Below, piece by piece: positions 34,595 to 43,428 of a stretch of 64,000 nucleotides of DNA. The notes beneath the pieces were generated by a model. That model was not told the DNA's origin and ran no database searches. It saw only the letters and a program-made list of their open reading frames with translations. The translations under genes were made by a program, and so were the position numbers. How positions within the stretch are numbered: the stretch's first letter is position 1; each line of letters begins with the position of its first letter. The DNA is from JBPOFM01 sp051252455 (GTDB lineage: Bacteria; Bacteroidota; Bacteroidia; Flavobacteriales; Flavobacteriaceae): the NCBI GenBank assembly GCA_051252455.1, contig JBPOFM010000006.1, positions 124,001 through 188,000 on the forward strand, read 5' to 3'.

Positions 34595-36007
34595 TCAGTT
34601 TCTTCGTTCCAAAAGTACAACATTTTCAACATGATGTGTTTGTGGAAACATATCCACAGGTTGTACTTTGGTGACTTTGTACAGCGCGTCCATCAACTGC
34701 AAATCTCTTGCTTGTGTGGCGCTGTTGCAACTTACATACACCACTTTTTCTGGTGCAATATTTAAAATTTGTTGAACGACATCCTTATGCATTCCATCAC
34801 GAGGTGGATCAGTGATAATCACATCAGGGTGGCCATGTTGCTGGATGAAATCGTCATTGAAAACATTTTTCATATCGCCAACATAGAATTCAACGTTGGT
34901 AATGCCATTTAATTGTGCATTCTCTTTTGCAGCAGTGATGGCATCTGGCACAGATTCAACACCTATAACTTTTTTTGCGTGCTTTGCAACAAATTGAGCG
35001 ATGGTTCCTGTGCCTGTGTACAAATCATACACGAGCTCATCACCTTTTAGATCGGCAAATTCACGCGTTATTTTATAAAGTTCGTAAGCTTGATGCGAAT
35101 TGGTTTGATAGAAGGATTTGGCATTAATTTTAAACTTCAAACCTTCCATCTCTTCAAAAATATGATCTTGTCCTTTATAAAGAACAACCTCTTGGTCATA
35201 AATGGTATCATTCGCTTTTCCGTTGATGACATATTGTAAAGAAGTGATTTGTGGAAAGGTTTCAGCTATATAATCCAGAATCAATTCACGATTGGCTTTA
35301 TCTTCCTTAAAAAATTGAATCATTACCATAATATCGCCTGTGGACGACGTTCGAATCATCATTGTTCTTAAAAAACCAGTTTGATTTCTGGTGTTGAAGA
35401 ATTCCAAATTATTCTCAACAGCAAATCTTTTCACAGCATTTCTGATATCATTCGATGGGTCAGCTTGGAGCCAACATTTTTTGATATCTAAAATCTTGTC
35501 CCACATCCCTGGAATGTGAAACCCCAAGGCGTTCCTATCTCCCAAATCGTTATCCGATTGAATTTCTTCCAAAGTCAACCAACGACTGTCACTGAATGAA
35601 AACTCCATTTTGTTTCTGTAGAAATACTGTTCTGCCGAGCCTAAAATAGGAGTGACTTCTGGCAATTCAACATGACCAATGCGTCGCAAGTTGTTGACGA
35701 CTTCACTTTGTTTATATTCCAATTGGTACTTGTAATCCATATCTTGCCACTTGCATCCGCCACACACACCAAAATGTTGACATTCAGGTTGCGTACGTTT
35801 GTCTGAATAGGTATGGAATGCTACAGCTTTCCCTTCAAAATAAGCCTTACGCTTTTTGAATGTTTGAATGTCCACAACATCACCGGGAACTGCATTGGAT
35901 AAGAAGATCACACGGCCATCTGGTGCTTTAGCGATGGTTTTGCCTTTCGCTCCAGCGTCTAAAACTTCAATCTTTTCAAATACTTGCTTAACGGTCTTTT
36001 TCCTCAT
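34595..36007 (-). CDS. rlmD: 23S rRNA (uracil-1939 C5)-methyltransferase
   Basis: RlmD methylates U1939 of 23S rRNA. The 470-aa protein has an N-terminal TRAM domain (about 8-62, VLDAGAKGKTIAKAPDGRVIFL), an iron-sulfur site with C76, C82, C85 in CQHFGVCGGC and a later Cys in IKKCWLQ, the SAM motif DLYTGTGTIAQF, the DPPRDGMH catalytic loop and the nucleophile Cys in YVSCNSATQ. All parts are intact. First gene of a unit with the DUF6452 and DUF6048 genes. Paralogues of this family (RlmCD) are possible, but the iron-sulfur cysteines favour RlmD-type. Confidence 0.93.
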   Translation of the reverse strand: MRKKTVKQVFEKIEVLDAGAKGKTIAKAPDGRVIFLSNAVPGDVVDIQTFKKRKAYFEGKAVAFHTYSDKRTQPECQHFGVCGGCKWQDMDYKYQLEYKQSEVVNNLRRIGHVELPEVTPILGSAEQYFYRNKMEFSFSDSRWLTLEEIQSDNDLGDRNALGFHIPGMWDKILDIKKCWLQADPSNDIRNAVKRFAVENNLEFFNTRNQTGFLRTMMIRTSSTGDIMVMIQFFKEDKANRELILDYIAETFPQITSLQYVINGKANDTIYDQEVVLYKGQDHIFEEMEGLKFKINAKSFYQTNSHQAYELYKITREFADLKGDELVYDLYTGTGTIAQFVAKHAKKVIGVESVPDAITAAKENAQLNGITNVEFYVGDMKNVFNDDFIQQHGHPDVIITDPPRDGMHKDVVQQILNIAPEKVVYVSCNSATQARDLQLMDALYKVTKVQPVDMFPQTHHVENVVLLERRN

Positions 36008-36127
36008 GAGGCAAAAATAGTTTCTTTTTGTGAAAGGTATAGCTAGCGTTCGAACTTTTTATACGATGGAATCTACTTTATAGTGAATGTTCTGTTCCAT
36101 AAAGTTAAATTGAGTACAGGATTCGAT

Positions 36128-36568
36128 TTTGTGTGGACACCAAGGCAGTTTGTGCGGACACATTGGGAGTTTGTGTAAACACATTGGTAGATTGTGTTGA
36201 CACATTGGGAGATTGTGCGGACACATTGGTAGTTTGTGTGGACACATTGGTAGTTTGTGTGGACACATTGGGAGTTTGTGCGGACACATTGGTAGTTTGT
36301 GTGGACACCAAGGCAGTTTGTGTGGACACATTGGGAGATTGTGTGGACACATTGGGAGTTTGTGCGGACACATCGGGAGATTGTGTGGACACATTGGTAG
36401 TTTGTGTGGACACATTGGGAGTTTGTATGGACACATCGGGAGTTTGTGTGGACACATCGGGAGTTTGTGTGGACACATTGGGAGTTTGTGTGGACACATT
36501 GGGAGTTTGTGTGGACACATTGGGAGTTTGTGTTGACACCATGTGAGTTTGTGTGGCAACTATGGGAG
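36128..36568. repeat. 21-bp tandem array, 21 units, consensus TTTGTGTGGACACATTGGGAG
   Basis: Twenty-one consecutive units of exactly 21 bp with no indels. Variants are mixed along the array (cggACACATT, ACATTGGTAG, ACATCGGGAG and two ACACCAAGGCAG units), so it is not freshly amplified from one unit; the last unit is decayed. Because 21 is seven codons, at least two frames on each strand have no stop over 100-166 codons (e.g. a repeating Val-Ser-Thr-Gln-Thr-Pro-Asn). I do not call a protein: no start signal or conserved flank is seen. It lies between the divergent rlmD and rocD genes. Confidence 0.95.
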
Positions 36569-36779
36569 CCTTAAAAACTTCATGAGTGCCTTCAACTATT
36601 TAAGAGCGCGTCTTAAAAATGATTGGTGGATATGGATAAAATCATAAGATATTTAGTAATTTGCGAGTCCTAGGGATGATTTCTCTCCCACGCTGCTTTT
36701 TCTCCCGATGACTATCGGAATCACGAAAGAATAAAGGTACAGAAGGAATGGTTATTTTATTAATTAAATCAAAATTAAA

Positions 36780-38024
36780 ATGGCTGTTTTAGAACACACA
36801 AAATCGCAAGAAGCGATAGAGCTAGAAAACAAGTATGGTGCGCACAACTACCATCCATTACCAGTAGTATTGAGTAGAGGAGAAGGTGTGTATGTTTGGG
36901 ATGTTGAAGGGAAGAAGTATTATGATTTTCTTTCAGCCTATTCCGCAGTGAACCAAGGACATTGTCATCCTAAAATCGTCGATGCATTGATTGAACAATC
37001 CAAAACTTTGGCATTGACTTCAAGAGCATTTCATAACGATATGCTTGGAACGTATGAAAAATATGCCTGTGAGTATTTCGGTTTTGACAAACTATTACCC
37101 ATGAATACAGGCGCCGAAGCGGTCGAAACTGCTTTGAAAATTTGTAGAAAATGGGCTTATGAAGTCAAGGGCATCCAAAATAAAGAAGCCGAAATTATTG
37201 TCTGCAAAAACAATTTCCATGGACGTACCACGACCATTATTTCATTTTCCAATGATCCAGTGGCTCGTAAGCATTTTGGTCCTTTTACAGATGGTTTTAT
37301 AAAAATTGATTATGACAATTTAGCCGAGTTGGAAATGGCTCTGAAAAACAATCCGAATGTCGCTGGGTTTTTAGTGGAACCAATACAAGGGGAAGCTGGT
37401 GTCTTTGTGCCAAGTGAAGGCTATTTATCAAAAGCAAAGGCATTATGCGCGCAATACAATGTGTTGTTTATTGCCGATGAAGTACAGACAGGAATTGCCA
37501 GGACTGGAAAATTATTGGCTGTTGACCATGAAAATGTAAAACCGGATATTTTAATTCTTGGGAAAGCCTTGAGTGGAGGCGCTTATCCTGTGAGTGCAGT
37601 GCTGGCGGACAATTCGGTAATGAATGTGATTCAACCTGGAAATCACGGAAGTACCTTTGGTGGTAATCCGGTGGCGGCAGCTGTTGCTATGGCAGCTTTG
37701 GAAGTGATTCGAGATGAAAATTTAGCAGAAAATGCTGAGGTATTAGGACAATTGTTCAGAAGTGAATTGGATACATTCATTCAAACGAGTACTATTGCAA
37801 CTTTGGTAAGAGGTAAAGGATTGTTAAATGCAGTGGTGATTAACGATACAGAAGATAGCGATACCGCTTGGAATATCTGTTTGGCTTTAAGAGATAACGG
37901 ACTGTTGGCGAAACCTACGCACGGCAACATCATTCGTTTTGCGCCACCTTTGGTGATGACTAAAGCGGAGCTGCTCGATTGTGTGAGCATCATTATTAGA
38001 ACCTTAAAACAGTTCGAAAAATAA
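36780..38024 (+). CDS. rocD: Ornithine--oxo-acid aminotransferase
   Basis: PLP enzyme that converts ornithine and 2-oxoglutarate to glutamate semialdehyde and glutamate, in arginine and proline breakdown. Class III aminotransferase features are complete: MNTGAEAVETALK (cofactor phosphate), FHGRTT, EPIQGEAG, ADEVQTGIARTG with the PLP-ring Asp, and LGKALSGGAYPVSAV with the Schiff-base Lys near 261. The sequence is close to known RocD (KYGAHNYHPLPVVL...). At 414 aa it is full length. It has its own terminator; the 5' spacer holds the 21-bp array. Confidence 0.95.
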   Translation: MAVLEHTKSQEAIELENKYGAHNYHPLPVVLSRGEGVYVWDVEGKKYYDFLSAYSAVNQGHCHPKIVDALIEQSKTLALTSRAFHNDMLGTYEKYACEYFGFDKLLPMNTGAEAVETALKICRKWAYEVKGIQNKEAEIIVCKNNFHGRTTTIISFSNDPVARKHFGPFTDGFIKIDYDNLAELEMALKNNPNVAGFLVEPIQGEAGVFVPSEGYLSKAKALCAQYNVLFIADEVQTGIARTGKLLAVDHENVKPDILILGKALSGGAYPVSAVLADNSVMNVIQPGNHGSTFGGNPVAAAVAMAALEVIRDENLAENAEVLGQLFRSELDTFIQTSTIATLVRGKGLLNAVVINDTEDSDTAWNICLALRDNGLLAKPTHGNIIRFAPPLVMTKAELLDCVSIIIRTLKQFEK

Positions 38025-38056
38025 AAAAAATGCCTCCAGAGTTGGAGGCATTTTTT
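38025..38056 (+). terminator. Rho-independent terminator after rocD
   Basis: A run of A, TGCCTCC, a 6-nt loop, GGAGGCA and T6. The perfect stem starts 6 bp after the stop codon and also lies 17 bp from the stop of the convergent CCC-motif gene, so it may serve both. Confidence 0.9.
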
Positions 38057-38072
38057 ATACAATAGCAAGGGC

Positions 38073-38408
38073 TTATTCCATGCCTTGCATTTCCATCATT
38101 CGTTTTTGTAATAATTCTGGATCTTGAAGCGCTTCCAATCCGATGAAAGACACCACCCAAATTATGTAAACGATGGTTATGACACTTAATATAATCCCAA
38201 TGATTGCCATTATTTTACCAGCTTTCACATTTCCATAATCCGAATAGTTTTCTGGTGCTAGACGATAGATTTTTTCGGCTTTACTAGCCAAAACAAGGGC
38301 AATGATACCGCAGATAAGACCTGGTATTCCATAACAGCAACATCCGAGGATAGATACGATTCCTAATACCAAAATGACGGTTGCATTCGGTAGTTTTTGA
38401 TTTTCCAT
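38073..38408 (-). CDS. CCC-motif membrane protein
   Basis: A 111-aa membrane protein with two or three helices and the motif LGCCCYGIPGLICGIIALVLA (about 22-42), which defines a small bacteroidete family called CCC-motif membrane proteins. A polar loop (EKIYRLAPENYSDYGNVKAGK) separates the helices. Function unknown. It starts 6 bp after the DUF2752 gene, so the two are one unit, as is common in flavobacteria. Confidence 0.85.
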   Translation of the reverse strand: MENQKLPNATVILVLGIVSILGCCCYGIPGLICGIIALVLASKAEKIYRLAPENYSDYGNVKAGKIMAIIGIILSVITIVYIIWVVSFIGLEALQDPELLQKRMMEMQGME

Positions 38409-38414
38409 AAAAGA

Positions 38415-38702
38415 TTAGTTTAAAAAGTGTTTGATTATATAGTTGGTTAAAATTATGAAAATATTCACGATAAATAATATCAAAATAATATTATGTCCAT
38501 TTTTGAATTTAAATTTTAAATGAAACATCAGAAAAACAAACAATATGATTAACGTAAATATGGCAGGATACATTTGAAAAGCGGCAGAAAAATCGCCTTT
38601 AGCCAAAGAAACGGCGGAGCGTTGCATACCACACCCAAGACAATCAATGCCTAGAATTTTTTTGCTCAAACATGGAAGCATGTATTCTTCAGGAGAAGAC
38701 AT
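38415..38702 (-). CDS. DUF2752 small membrane protein
   Basis: A 95-aa protein with the DUF2752 signature LPCLSKKILGIDCLGCGMQRS (about 9-29), including Cys10, Cys22 and Cys25, and two membrane helices after it. The family is widespread, always small, and has no known function. It precedes the CCC-motif gene by 6 bp. A TACATTTG box at 38727-38720 on the reverse strand is a possible -7 element. Confidence 0.88.
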   Translation of the reverse strand: MSSPEEYMLPCLSKKILGIDCLGCGMQRSAVSLAKGDFSAAFQMYPAIFTLIILFVFLMFHLKFKFKNGHNIILILFIVNIFIILTNYIIKHFLN

Positions 38703-38719
38703 AGAAGTTCATTTGTCTA

Positions 38720-38727
38720 CAAATGTA
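38720..38727 (-). promoter_or_regulatory. Candidate -7 promoter box for the DUF2752/CCC unit
   Basis: The reverse strand reads TACATTTG, a perfect TAnnTTTG. The start would be 10-12 nt before the ATG at 38702. No good TTG lies at -33, so confidence is low. Confidence 0.35.
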
Positions 38728-38761
38728 TAAAACTCCTTCATACTGTTAGAAAGAATACTAT

Positions 38762-40618
38762 TTAGTTTTTAACAACCACTTTTTTAGAAATGACTTCATT
38801 CGTACCCAAAGTGATGGTCGCCACATACACACCTTCGCTCAAGGTTTTTGTTGAGAAATGATATGCAGACTCGAGACTCAAATTAGGCGCATCAAAAATC
38901 TGTTTTCCAGCAGTGTCAAACATCCTAACACTTTTAATATCTATACCATTAGGGTTTAAGATGGTCAATTGCGCTTTCGGGTTTTCCTGAAAGATTTTAA
39001 AATCGGCGGCAGTTACTTCTGGAGTGCTCAATGTCTCTTCGGTAAAGGAGATTTCAAAGCGATTTGAATAATTACCCACAGGCAAGTTGAGGTCGTAATT
39101 TTGATTTCTTAAATTGACATAAACACCTGTTTCTTTATCATGAATGAAAATAGGTTGTGATGCGTCAAAATTTTGAATGTCAAACAGGCTGAAACTTATC
39201 GGTTGCGATTCATTAAGTCTGATAACCATTGGGATTTTTAAATCAATGTCAAAATCATGCGCTTGGATGACATACGCATCGTTATCTAACGGCCAATATG
39301 CATCTGAACTTGGGCCTTCTGGGCTTTTCGCTTCCAATCCGACATCATAAAATTCTGTTGCCGAGGCATGAAAATTTTGTAATAATTGTCTCTTGTAAAG
39401 ATTATTGAATTCCACATTAACTCTAAAACGTTTGTAGTCTGTTGGAACTATCGAAAATCCATACTCATTATATTCTATTGCCACAGTGGATTCTGTATCT
39501 GAATCGACATTTCTAAAAAACTCACTATTGGCACTTGTTTCTTTATAGAAAGCACGCATATTGTTTTTTGCTCTGGCAACACCATTGATTCTTCCTTCTA
39601 CCATAAAACCTTGTCCAACCGGAATATAGCGTCTTGCTGTTCTTGTACTAGTTCCTCCACCTGGACCGGTAGAGTTTCCACCAGCATCATAACTTAAAAA
39701 GGTAGCAGGCGTGTAAGATTCTGCACCTCCAGCGGCATTTATGGTGTAAGAACCATAGCCACCTTCATATCCACTTGTAAAATGTGTACCATTAGGCGTT
39801 TGTTCCCAATAGTAAAGCGCAGTCGTTATGGCTGCCAAATTTTGCGTATCATGAAGATATGCTCTTGCATCTAAAGCCGATGGATACGGATTGCCAACTA
39901 ATGTTTGTTGTGCGACTCCTGCAACAGGTGCAGCGACAGGAATAGCGAAAGTACCCGTGTTTGGTTTGCCTCTAAAGTCATAACGTTGATTCGTTCCTGT
40001 TGGGTTGTTAGGTGTAGCAGTTGTGACCACAGTTCCCTTCATTGTAAAGCCTTCACCAGGATTTATAGTGGTGGCATTAAAAACTGGGATCCAGTCAGAA
40101 TAAAGATTGGATGCGGTATATTTATAAATCCAGCGGGCTGAAATAGCCAATGGCGTCGCGGTACCTTCACGTACAGCGAGGGGCAAAAGCGTTGCAGGGG
40201 TAGATGCGGTTACGGAAACCACATCGTTCAATAACGCAACACCAAATGGATTGCTCACCATAGAAGCAGTTTTGCTTCCAATTGGTGAACACCAATAATT
40301 ATATTCGAAAGCACTTACATTACCTTCTTGATAGACGCTTAAATTTCCGAGTCCGGAGTTTCCTGTGCTGGAAGCGCTTTGTAATAACTGACCGTCATTA
40401 CGTAAATAGATATAACTGTTGGCATCTTGCAATTCGATATTGTTGGTCACAAAAAGAGGTGCATTTGCACTGTTAACAGTTGCAGAAACAGGTGTGTCAT
40501 TGAATATAGTGCCATCCACGTAGATGTAGGTCGCAGCATTATTTGAAACATAGAGGTCGGTTTGTGCAAATGCAGTATGTACTGCAATAAACATTAGCAA
40601 AGTGTATAAGTATCTCAT
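38762..40618 (-). CDS. Secreted protein with T9SS type A sorting domain
   Basis: A 618-aa exported protein: signal peptide to about residue 18 (VHTAFAQ), a long Thr/Asn/Ala-rich beta-structured body with repeated Tyr-Trp and aromatic motifs (FEYNYWCSPIGS near 103-114), and a C-terminal T9SS type A domain (about 545-618: KIFQENPKAQLTILNP, GVYVATITLGTNEVISKKVVVKN). I cannot name the body; similar proteins in flavobacteria are surface-displayed with unknown binding. It lies next to the 615-aa gene in the same direction, 93 bp apart, and may be its partner at the surface. Confidence 0.87.
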   Translation of the reverse strand: MRYLYTLLMFIAVHTAFAQTDLYVSNNAATYIYVDGTIFNDTPVSATVNSANAPLFVTNNIELQDANSYIYLRNDGQLLQSASSTGNSGLGNLSVYQEGNVSAFEYNYWCSPIGSKTASMVSNPFGVALLNDVVSVTASTPATLLPLAVREGTATPLAISARWIYKYTASNLYSDWIPVFNATTINPGEGFTMKGTVVTTATPNNPTGTNQRYDFRGKPNTGTFAIPVAAPVAGVAQQTLVGNPYPSALDARAYLHDTQNLAAITTALYYWEQTPNGTHFTSGYEGGYGSYTINAAGGAESYTPATFLSYDAGGNSTGPGGGTSTRTARRYIPVGQGFMVEGRINGVARAKNNMRAFYKETSANSEFFRNVDSDTESTVAIEYNEYGFSIVPTDYKRFRVNVEFNNLYKRQLLQNFHASATEFYDVGLEAKSPEGPSSDAYWPLDNDAYVIQAHDFDIDLKIPMVIRLNESQPISFSLFDIQNFDASQPIFIHDKETGVYVNLRNQNYDLNLPVGNYSNRFEISFTEETLSTPEVTAADFKIFQENPKAQLTILNPNGIDIKSVRMFDTAGKQIFDAPNLSLESAYHFSTKTLSEGVYVATITLGTNEVISKKVVVKN

Positions 40619-40711
40619 CTCTATTTTGTTTTAACTTTTATATTAATGCCACCTATTTTAAAAGGTTAACATTTATATTTATTTTTTTGAATCTCTCTGT
40701 TCAAATTAGTC

Positions 40712-42559
40712 CTATTGACCTTTGGCCGTCACCTCAACTTTAGTTCTTAAAACTTCCAATTCTTCTTCAGTTAATTCTTTGACTTCTGTGTCTTGTGAGA
40801 CTTCTCTGCTTTTTCGTTTTTTAGAAGATAAGTCCTTGCCCTCTCTGTTATCGCCCTCTTTTCTCACAGAGAGTTGTTGTTCTGGTAATCTGTCAGGACC
40901 TATAGGGAATCTCAAACCTACGTGTTTAGAAGCAATCTCACCGTTGGCATCAATTTCATCAGCTCGGTTGGCAACAATGTGATAAGAGAATGATACATTT
41001 GAAGTACCGCTAGCTAATTCCTTTACCGTGAATCCAGACGCAGATTTATTGGTTACAAAAACTCCGTTACAATCACCTTCCAATTGAATAAATACTTTTA
41101 ATGGATGTTTTTCATCTACATAAATAGCGTCTTTGAAAATTGGGTCAATAGTAATTTGTGCAACCCCATTTACTAATTGTCCAATCCCATAATCTTCAAA
41201 CAAAATTTCGGGAGCTTCAGGCGAAAACAAGATGCGAGGTGTATTGGTTTTGTCTCTTATAATGGTGGAATTATTACCATTACCAATAATTTTAAAATTC
41301 GTTCCATTAATTCCAGTGCCGGTGGCACCATATTTCATCCCAGCATACGCATAACTTGCAACTCCGCTGTTATGATTTCCTCCCACAAAGTAACCACCGA
41401 AATAATTGTTTAGGGCAGCTTGGACTCCGTCAGGAGACGCATTGTCAAAACCTGCAATCAGGGCGCTTGCTCTTGTACCATTGGTTGTTCCGTTAGTGGC
41501 TGGGTTTGAATCGGTATCCAAAGTAAATTGACCACCAGAATTACCTCTATTTGCTGTTGCGGTTGTTCCTGCCCCAGCATATCCATACACACCCAACTTG
41601 CTTCCTGAACCAGCAACTCCAGAACCGCTAGTGGCATACACATATATATTATTTGAACCACCAAGAACAGCAGTGCCAATTGCATTCTCATTTCGAGCCC
41701 AGAGGCTATTTGAAACAGCATCATCTGTATCTGCAATAATTGCATCAAATCCTATCAATGTGTTATCGGCAAAAATAGACGCTGATCCATCCACAGCATG
41801 CATTGCATAATCTGACCAAAAGAAGTTTTCAGCATATACACCTACACCAGTCCCATAAGCAACGGCGTCCACGGCATTTCCGGAGCCGTCATGTTCGGCA
41901 TGTACAGCATCCCCAGAGGCACCTGCACCCAATGACCATCCAGATATAGCGTTACCTGTGGAATTGCTAATTCCATAAACCGCATTTCCACCAGCAATGT
42001 TTTGTCCATAAACCCCACTGCCAGTTCCACCGCTGTAACCAGCAACTCCTACGCCATTACCAACAGCTACAGAGCTAAATTGATCACCTGCATTTGCTGC
42101 TCCTGCTCCAAACCCAACGGAGGTCTGCCCGTTGGCCTGCACGCGCATACGATTGGTATTATTAGATCTTATGTTTAAATCAAAATTGTTTGTTGAGCCC
42201 AGGAAATGCGCTGCCGTAATCGTATTGCCTGTCAATGTCCAGTCATTACTTATTGCAGTACCAGGAACTATAGGAACCCAAGCACTTGTGGGTGTATTCC
42301 AATAATGATAACCTCTGTTGGTGGCATTCGTACTCCATACAAGCAATCCGTCAGGATTTCCTCCTGTAACAGTTGCATTTGACAAATTGGTAATATTAAC
42401 CCTTGGCACTAAAACACCTTTGTTGGTACTGCTAATATCAAGTATAGAACCACCAGCAGGCGTAATTGTTCCAATACCTACCTGGGCATATGAATAAACT
42501 CCTGAAAGTAAACCGATAGATAATGCAACAATTTTTGAAATTTGAGTAAAATTTTTCAT
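40712..42559 (-). CDS. Large exported repeat protein, fibre-like
   Basis: A 615-aa protein with a signal peptide (to about 25, YSYAQ) and the start VGIGTITPAGGSILDISST, seen in many bacteroidete surface proteins. The middle (about 150-430) is a Gly/Ala/Asn-rich run of short repeats (SNSTGNAISGWS, DGSGNAVDAVAYGTG) suggesting a trimeric or solenoid fibre. The end (about 480-615) has a compact domain, then a charged tail (SSKKRKSREVSQDTEVKELTEEELEVLRTK) that looks coiled-coil. I see no T9SS sorting domain and no membrane anchor, so how it leaves the cell or attaches is unclear. Confidence 0.7.
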   Translation of the reverse strand: MKNFTQISKIVALSIGLLSGVYSYAQVGIGTITPAGGSILDISSTNKGVLVPRVNITNLSNATVTGGNPDGLLVWSTNATNRGYHYWNTPTSAWVPIVPGTAISNDWTLTGNTITAAHFLGSTNNFDLNIRSNNTNRMRVQANGQTSVGFGAGAANAGDQFSSVAVGNGVGVAGYSGGTGSGVYGQNIAGGNAVYGISNSTGNAISGWSLGAGASGDAVHAEHDGSGNAVDAVAYGTGVGVYAENFFWSDYAMHAVDGSASIFADNTLIGFDAIIADTDDAVSNSLWARNENAIGTAVLGGSNNIYVYATSGSGVAGSGSKLGVYGYAGAGTTATANRGNSGGQFTLDTDSNPATNGTTNGTRASALIAGFDNASPDGVQAALNNYFGGYFVGGNHNSGVASYAYAGMKYGATGTGINGTNFKIIGNGNNSTIIRDKTNTPRILFSPEAPEILFEDYGIGQLVNGVAQITIDPIFKDAIYVDEKHPLKVFIQLEGDCNGVFVTNKSASGFTVKELASGTSNVSFSYHIVANRADEIDANGEIASKHVGLRFPIGPDRLPEQQLSVRKEGDNREGKDLSSKKRKSREVSQDTEVKELTEEELEVLRTKVEVTAKGQ

Positions 42560-42668
42560 AGTATCTTATTTAATTACTTTAAAAATATCAATTTTTGTGG
42601 TATTCGGACTATGCAGTCTTAAGAGAATACTGTAATTTCGACCAATCGTATATATAATCGTTGAAACC

Positions 42669-42872
42669 ATGAATTTATCACGTTTTATCAGTCTTGTATT
42701 AATTATAATGGGCGGATTTATAGCTTTTTATGCGCAAGCTGGAGCCAGTCAGAATCAATATATTTTGGTTGGGGGAATTTTTATTTTGATGATGGGTGTG
42801 TATCGAATCTCACGTCATATTCCAAGCAAACACGATAGGGAAAACACAAAAAACAACAATGAAGACTTTTGA
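42669..42872 (+). CDS. Small two-helix membrane protein
   Basis: A 67-aa protein with two membrane helices (about 5-22 and 30-47) and a charged tail (SKHDRENTKNNNEDF) in the cytoplasm. It is followed by the Smr-domain gene, whose ATG (42859) overlaps its last 14 bp in another frame, a coupling that supports it being real. No known domain; function unknown. Confidence 0.75.
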   Translation: MNLSRFISLVLIIMGGFIAFYAQAGASQNQYILVGGIFILMMGVYRISRHIPSKHDRENTKNNNEDF

Positions 42873-43428
42873 AATAGGAGATACCGTGTTGGTATTGGAC
42901 GAAGAGATTTCCGGACGGGTGACAAACATCTCTAACGACAGTATTTTTATTGAAACCACGGATGGTTTTGAAATGGAATTTGCGCCTAGTGAATTGCTTA
43001 AAATAAACCCTAAACTGTCATTGAAATCCGAATTGTTTTCAAATCAATCGGCAAGCTCTGTAATTTCAGAAAAAGAGCAGCCAACACGAAGGAACGCTCC
43101 TAGAATTAAGCCAAAGGAACGGAATCAGCCAACCATGGAGGTCGATTTGCACATCCATCAACTCACGAGCAGCGACAAACACATGAGCAGTCATGAAAAG
43201 CTAAATTTTCAGCTCGATACGGCCCAGCGACAATTGGAGTTTGCCATTCGAAATCGAATACAAAAAGTGGTCTTTATCCACGGGGTTGGGGAAGGAGTTC
43301 TAAAAATAGAACTTGGATACTTGTTCAGAAAGTATGATAACGTTAAATATTATGATGCAGACTATCAAAAATATGGATTAGGCGCAACTGAAGTTTATGT
43401 ATTTCAGAATGCGAAAAACGCTAATTGA
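42859..43428 (+). CDS. DUF2027/Smr-domain protein
   Basis: The start is ATG 42859 (MKTFEIGDTVLVLDEEISG); the open frame upstream overlaps the membrane-protein gene and is ignored. The N-terminal part is an SH3-like strand-rich domain (about 1-55, GRVTNISNDSIFIETTDG) as in DUF2027 proteins, then a basic linker, then a Smr endonuclease-like domain (about 95-189) with MEVDLHIHQL, VVFIHGVGEGVLKIEL and ATEVYVFQN. Smr domains cut or bind branched DNA or mRNA. Length 189 aa is as expected. Role not proven. Confidence 0.88.
   Translation: MKTFEIGDTVLVLDEEISGRVTNISNDSIFIETTDGFEMEFAPSELLKINPKLSLKSELFSNQSASSVISEKEQPTRRNAPRIKPKERNQPTMEVDLHIHQLTSSDKHMSSHEKLNFQLDTAQRQLEFAIRNRIQKVVFIHGVGEGVLKIELGYLFRKYDNVKYYDADYQKYGLGATEVYVFQNAKNAN

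Noticed and set aside
36059..36559. 166-aa and 145-aa reverse open frames over the 21-bp array as proteins
   Set aside because: They are a by-product of the 21-bp period; no ribosome or promoter signal, no conserved flank, and forward frames are equally open.
36128..36568. CRISPR-like array
   Set aside because: No spacers between repeats; the whole unit repeats.
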